A program made the position numbers and the translations under genes. Shown here one piece after another: positions 59,036-64,000 of a stretch of DNA of 64,000 nt (its first letter is position 1; each line of letters begins with the position of its first letter). The notes beneath the pieces were generated by a model that was given only the letters and a program-made list of their open reading frames with translations, was not told the origin of the DNA and ran no database searches. Source of the stretch: Symsagittifera roscoffensis (lineage: Eukaryota > Xenacoelomorpha > Acoela > Convolutidae); NCBI RefSeq assembly GCF_963678635.1, contig NC_087064.1, positions 52,096,684 through 52,160,683 of the forward strand, written 5' to 3'.

Positions 59036-60001
59036 ATGTTCAATTTTCAACAATCTCAAATTACGCAAAAAGAATTTGAACAACGAGCCCAACTATTACT
59101 GAAATACCCAATGGTTTACGCCACATCTAAATTTGATGTTGGAAAAGTAAAGTCAACACTACGTCTACCTCTAAAACTTGACGCAATTTTCAAAAATCAA
59201 CAAGCAAGTAAAGTCCCAATTCACTTACAAGACAAGGTAAATAGAATACTAGATATTCTAGAGAAATATGAAATGTATTCCCCAGTAATTAAAGAAGAAC
59301 AACCAGAAAGAAACACATTCAAAAATCCCGTTAATATTTTAGCTAAAGGAGAATCATTAAAAATTGTACTAGACGCAAGATATCTCAATTCACTGACTGA
59401 TGAATCTAAATGTAATTGGCCTATAGAACCAATTCAAGTAATTCTCACAAAAATGAACGGAAAATATATCACAACTGCTGATATGAACAGTGTATACAAT
59501 CACATGCCACTAGATGAACAATCACGACGCTTAACAAAACTCGTCATTGGAAACCAACAATACGAATTCAATAGACTTTTCAATGGAATTTCTATAGGAC
59601 CAGCAGCATTCTCAGCAGTCATGAGTAAAATCACATTTTTTTCTCACCTGTGTAAAATTCCTTGGACATACTATCGAAGGAAATATGATCACTCCATTAA
59701 CACCCCGCATATACGCCAGTATAAAGCTTCAACCTCCATCAAACAAAAAAAAATCCAAGAATTTCTTGGAATGCTAAATTTTTTAACTAAAAATGTTTAT
59801 AAACTGCAACTATATTTAATACCATTTTATAACATTTTTAGACAACAAAATAATTTTGAATGGACAACAGAAATTCAGAAAAGATGTGAAGAAATAAAAA
59901 CACTTCGCACTGAACAATTATCAAACACCATTCCAGACACGACCAAACATTTTATGCTATGTGCGATGCCTCAAAATTTGACATCGGCGCAGCATTATTA
60001 A
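59036..60001 (+). pseudogene. Reverse transcriptase of AT-rich gypsy-type Pol, catalytic box deleted
   Basis: 321 open codons from an ATG. It starts with an N-terminal region (RAQLLLKYPMVYATSKFDVG), then IVLDARYLNSLTDESKCNWP, TADMNSVYNHMPLDEQSRRL (first catalytic Asp) and LFNGISIGPAAFSAVMSKI (motif B). The next residues jump to sequence downstream of the palm, so the stretch of roughly 50 codons that normally holds the Tyr-x-Asp-Asp box is missing and the frame changes for about 40 codons. KKIQEFLGMLNFLTKNVYKL then gives the connection motif. The ATG is probably internal, since Pol is normally made as a fusion or after protease. The protein would be inactive. Confidence 0.85.
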
Positions 60002-60810
60002 AATCACACAGTGGAACAAATAAGATGAATCTTAATTAAGCAAACTAAAGACTATTTACACAAGCTGAACTCTAATTTTATGAAAGAATACGCAGCTATA
60101 ATGTACACTCTCGCAGAAAATGAATTGAATTCTTAGTACTTGGATTAAAACATCCAACAGTTTTCTTTACAGACCATAAAACTATAATTTTTCTTTTTAC
60201 ATAGAAATCAAATTCAAACCATAGATTTTACAGATTTAAATTAATTTCATTGAAATTCCCAAACCTACATATAGTTTGGACAGCAAGAAAAATCTTGTAC
60301 TAGCAGACACACTCTGTAGAAACACACCATCTGAATCATTAACAAGAAAAACAACAGTAGAAATACCACAAAATATTAAATTCTTCCTTGCAAAAGTTGA
60401 AACATCACCAAAACTAGAATGCAAATACGCAGTAAAATCCGATAATGATCAAACACAAATAAATCACTTACAACACTCCATTATATTAGGATTGCTAGAA
60501 CAATCACTGCGGAGTAGACCCTTAAGGAAACTCTACATTTAAATTCCAAATTCATCATGGATCAAAAACAACACAAAAACCATTCAAACAAAAAATGTAC
60601 CAGACAGATCTATTCCTTTTAATCGAAAAAGAAATTTTAACTGATAATATATATTTATCAGGACCTCCATATAGCGATACAAAAATTACTATAAATAATG
60701 TTTTTAACCTCCATGATCCCCTTGATAACATACCTCTCTCAAAGTTAGAAATCGAAAATATCTTTCTACCAAATACAGATAAATTAACACTTGAGCTACT
60801 ACAAAAATAG
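59960..60810 (+). pseudogene. RNase H and Pol spacer remnants
   Basis: Several frames with stops. KFDIGAALLKSHSGTNKMN at about 59,976 is the RNase H start. FTDHKTIIFLF near 60,175 corresponds to its Thr/Ser-Asp-His motif. 60,276-60,542 holds the end of the domain and the following spacer (LADTLCRNTPSE). 60,595-60,810 continues the linker before the integrase finger. Order and motifs agree with the RT upstream and integrase downstream. Confidence 0.65.
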
Positions 60811-61064
60811 CTACTACAAAATTATCGAAGTCTTGACCTAGTCATTAGACAATTAAAGTTTTAGCACACTTATAAAACAAAACCCATAAAAGCAGATATC
60901 ACAATTCTAGGAAATCAAACACTTCTAAGATACTTTAGAAAACTTAACAATACGTCCATATTTGAAAACGCAAGTATTTTAGAACATCAAATATCAGAAT
61001 TGAAAGTACCATGTTTACCACTAAGTATGGTACATCCAAAAATGTTTATTTGCAATTGCACTAA

Positions 61065-61559
61065 TTTGAATTAAAGTATTATTGCAATGATTGCATAACA
61101 TGCCAATTAAATGAACCATATCCACATCAAAAGCAGAAAGAAGAAAAACAAGATTTTAAAGGACAAAGTATATACTTTAATCACAGAAAATCATTCGACA
61201 CAAAAGGACCAATATTACCCTGTTCGGAAGGAAATTTATATATAATGGTCATAGTTGACGCATTCACACACTACGTAGCACTTAACCCAGTACCTCAGTG
61301 TAACGCTTATCATGCATATACAACACTTTACGAACACTGGATAGCAAAATTCGGATTACCAGAAATCCTTGTCACAGAGAATGGCACCGAGTTCATCAAT
61401 AATGGAATAATCACATTAAGCCATCTATATAAAATCAAACACAAACCACGAACATCTCATGCCCCTTGGACTAATGGTTTAGTCGTAGGCAAGAACCGTT
61501 TATTACAAGAATATCTCAGATGTATCATAAATGTAAACGATACAAAATATACTGAATGA
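61065..61559 (+). pseudogene. Integrase core of AT-rich gypsy-type Pol
   Basis: Open for about 164 codons. CNDCITCQL supplies the two Cys of the N-terminal zinc finger. SFDTKGPI carries the first catalytic Asp. VTENGTEFINN stands where Thr-Asp-Asn-Gly is usual, so the second Asp is Glu. WTNGLVVGKNRLL stands where Gly-Leu-Val-Glu is usual, so the catalytic Glu is Val. The fold is otherwise typical of Ty3 integrase. With two of three acidic residues altered it could not act. Confidence 0.85.
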
Positions 61560-61599
61560 TTATCATATTTAAGAATTATTCCCCTTAGCTTATAATTCA

Positions 61600-62120
61600 A
61601 AAACAACAAAACCTTAGGACTATCACCCTATGAAGGGGTATTTAATCAAAAGCCACGAAAACCGATAATGTTCACAACAAACTCCTCAAAAAACGCGCAA
61701 GGTTTTTGCCAACCCACAAAAAATCAATGTGTTATAATCTACCATACATACACAGGATGTAGATCATTTTAATCAGCCACAAGTTTTGAAATTAACCCAC
61801 GGCACACATACCGAATGATTTTGAAGCAGAGAAAAAAACACAAAGAAATTTATCAAAAAATAGCCAAAACAACTATTACAAAGACAGAATTATCATTCCC
61901 AAATGAATTCACGATTCACACCAGCTACAAATTTAAAAATTGGAACATTTGTCTGAATCCCAAACTCTGTAATCCAAAAAGGAATATCAAAAAAGTTACA
62001 ACCAATACGAAAAAGACCACTTCAGATTATTGACAAACCCACTGATGTAACATATAAACTTATTGATTCAAATAAAAAAGAAATTGTTCAATCCTCATTC
62101 CACAATCTAAAGTATTAAAG
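61600..62120 (+). pseudogene. Integrase C-terminal region remnant
   Basis: Frames change several times, but LSPYEGVFNQKPRKPIMFT (about 61,620-61,676), the piece at 61,815-62,033 and the LRPLRKRPLQIIDKPTDVTYK-type region (about 62,000-62,060) follow the usual order of the C-terminal part and SH3-like fold. It ends near 62,118. Confidence 0.6.
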
Positions 62121-63161
62121 AAAGTTGAATTCAAAAAACCTCCCTCAGATTAATTATCATTCTTGAACCTCTATAACAAAATTTTTTTTATAACAAATTC
62201 ATGCTGACACCCTTAAACAACTAGTTCAGTTTTAGTCAATCAGAAGCTATCTAATTATCGCCTCATTTTGACACCACTTATTTAGGCGAAAGCTTGCAAA
62301 CTTCAAACATATATATTTATATAATCAGAACTAAAAGACCTTCAGGTCAAAAATAGACAACACGCTCATATTTGACAACCGGAATAAACAGAATCTAAAT
62401 ATTAAAACCCTCCCCAATGAACTGACACAAAAATCAACAATATTGTCCCAATTAATACTCCAAAAGTCCCTTGAGGAAAAAGATTAAATTGGCATAAAGT
62501 AAAAATAAGACATGATCAATTAGCCTAAAGTATGAATAACTCCCAGTTAACCTCGGTCATCCAATAAGTAAAAACGAAATCAGAAAGCTCACTCTTAGAC
62601 CTCCAGACTTCTCTTCACCGAAAACTGCCCATACTCAACCCACTTGTCAAAAATCAATAAACAATCCGACTGCGCTCAAAATTTGTCTCAACAAGAAAAA
62701 CATAATTTGGCAAGAATGTTTCATTTCTCAAATTTTTCTTTCCGAATCAGTTAGTATTCTAAAGAATACAACTTCAAAACTTTGTCCAATATTATCAATC
62801 TTCTTTCAAATCATCATATTTTTCATTCTCTTTCTCTTTGTAATTTTTTGCAGTTTTCTCATAATTTTCTGTGCACCCCACAAAACCTACCTCAACTTTG
62901 CAAAATCCTTGACCACCTCCTCAGGTACGATATTTCCACAACTAGCTAAATGATAAGACAGCTCTTCAACAAGAAAGACATTTTTCTTTTTTTTAGTAGT
63001 ATTTTTCACATTTCTGATTTCCCTAATTCTGACAAAATGCAAATGTTTTTAAAAAAAGCAATAGGAACCTTTGCATTTGCAACAAAACTTCTAATCATTT
63101 TCATAAACGAATGATATAATCTCATAAATTTTCTGAATGGGTAAAAACTTTAAAGAAACTT
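62121..63161. other. Non-coding downstream region
   Basis: AT-rich, with no supported coding. If the pol at 59-62 kb had a 3' LTR it should be here, but I see no block resembling 40,633-41,050 (no gctgaaactac hairpin), so the LTR is lost, diverged or absent. Confidence 0.4.
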
Positions 63162-64000
63162 GTGAAATTCACTTCAATTTTCTTCATAGGTAACAATTTT
63201 AAAGAACCTTTCAAAAATGCTAATCAACAACCCACAAAACAGTCCCCACCGACTACAACATCCCAAGAATCTCCAACAACACCAAGATACAGTCAGACGA
63301 ACCACCTTCAATCATCAACACATATTTCATTTAAAGAAAACCCATATTTATTTGAAGAAAGACATTCACTTTTATCAGAACCCTTAGAACCTGTAGTTCG
63401 CCACGCACCCCTCAGCGAACCGCAATACAAACCAACATATAATATAAACCCCCCCTTCAGCAACACCTTAATAGAATAAGACACCTAAGTCAATACCAAA
63501 ATGCATCCACAATGAACAGACAAATCATACATCCAAGACGAAATAGTAATTTCACAACCCCCAGAGTTCATCTTAAAATACCCTCATCACCAACTCCAAA
63601 TCCCTTAGACCTTTCCAGCAGTACAACTCAAAGTACCACCCACCATTACAACCTAGCTCACAACAAAACACTCCGAACATACCATCGAACTACTTAGGAT
63701 CAACCCCCACATCCGAACAAATTCGTGAAAATCCCTTGGGTCCCCCAACTTCATCACAACATCTCGCACATTGGATGACAAGGAATAAGGAATATTTAAC
63801 CAAGAAAACACCCCAACGATTAGATTGGAATACATTCGTAGCATCTCCTTCACTATTCGGACAACACCACGACAGTAACAGACTACATAAATGGGCACTC
63901 AACAGATTACAATATAGACAAGATATTCAAAAAGACATACAGGAACACAACATACGAACCCTTACACAAGACAATTTAAAATCTAAATTTGAAATAACAG
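63162..64000 (+). pseudogene. Gag-like fragment running off the right edge
   Basis: Three successive plus-strand frames (63,162-63,479, 63,512-63,697 and 63,577-64,000 with no stop to the window end). The first two are Pro/Thr/Ser/Gln-rich; the last becomes helical (KKTPQRLDWNTFVASPSLFG, then HKWALNRLQYRQDIQKDIQE). This resembles the disordered N-terminus and start of a gag core, but no signature motif is visible. Confidence 0.4.

Overview
This window looks like a repeat-choked stretch of an invertebrate animal nuclear genome. There are no bacterial-style operons, no ribosome-binding sites and no rRNA or tRNA gene that I can see. It holds Ty3/gypsy-type retrotransposons with retropepsin, RT, RNase H and integrase, other reverse-transcriptase and DNA-polymerase relics, terminal-inverted-repeat elements, large tandem duplications, and two spliced-gene exons with correct GT/AG borders and matching phase. 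The host-like background is AT-rich, whereas positions 1-17,800 are visibly more GC-balanced and densely coding on the minus strand. I cannot name the species.

Positions 1-17,800 (minus strand): a long decayed Ty3-like element reads right to left. The order is gag (17.8-15.3 kb), retropepsin (14.9-14.0), linker (13.9-13.3), RT with an intact YVDD box (13.3-12.8), RNase H (12.8-11.9), an unusual charged insert of about 390 codons (11.9-10.7), integrase (10.7-9.5), an acidic tail (9.5-8.8) and then a macro-domain-like (ADP-ribose-binding type) module (8.87-8.26). After a short AT-rich spacer, a second very long minus-strand reading frame runs from about 7.94 kb off the left edge. It has more than 2,600 codons, now cut by stops and a few frameshifts, and contains SGNH-hydrolase-like motifs but otherwise nothing I recognise. 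This gag-pol-macro plus giant-ORF arrangement is the best candidate for an undescribed system.

Positions 18-33 kb hold almost no genes. They contain a CCCCTCCGGATTG-type minisatellite, a 968-bp tandem duplication of a dead reverse-transcriptase gene, a roughly 155-bp satellite, a 3.34-kb tandem duplication with an internal 30-bp minisatellite, and a MITE-like element. Positions 33-38 kb hold an inverted LTR-like fragment, a diverged roughly 1-kb repeat pair, a family-B DNA-polymerase relic of Polinton/Maverick type, and a 934-bp inverted-repeat element with a 32-bp perfect palindrome.

Positions 38.3-40.6 kb carry two exons of one minus-strand host gene (coiled coil followed by the start of an apextrin-C/ApeC-like domain). 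Its upstream exon was caught in a 5,996-bp tandem duplication (40,507-46,502 and 46,503 to about 52,498) that copied an exon fragment along with an AT-rich gypsy-type element.

From 42 to 62 kb the plus strand carries five successive decayed gag modules (A-E) followed by one decayed pol. That pol has an RT lacking its catalytic box and an integrase with two of its three acidic residues replaced. The last two gag modules are a near-identical 1,716-bp tandem duplication. A further gag-like fragment runs off the right edge.
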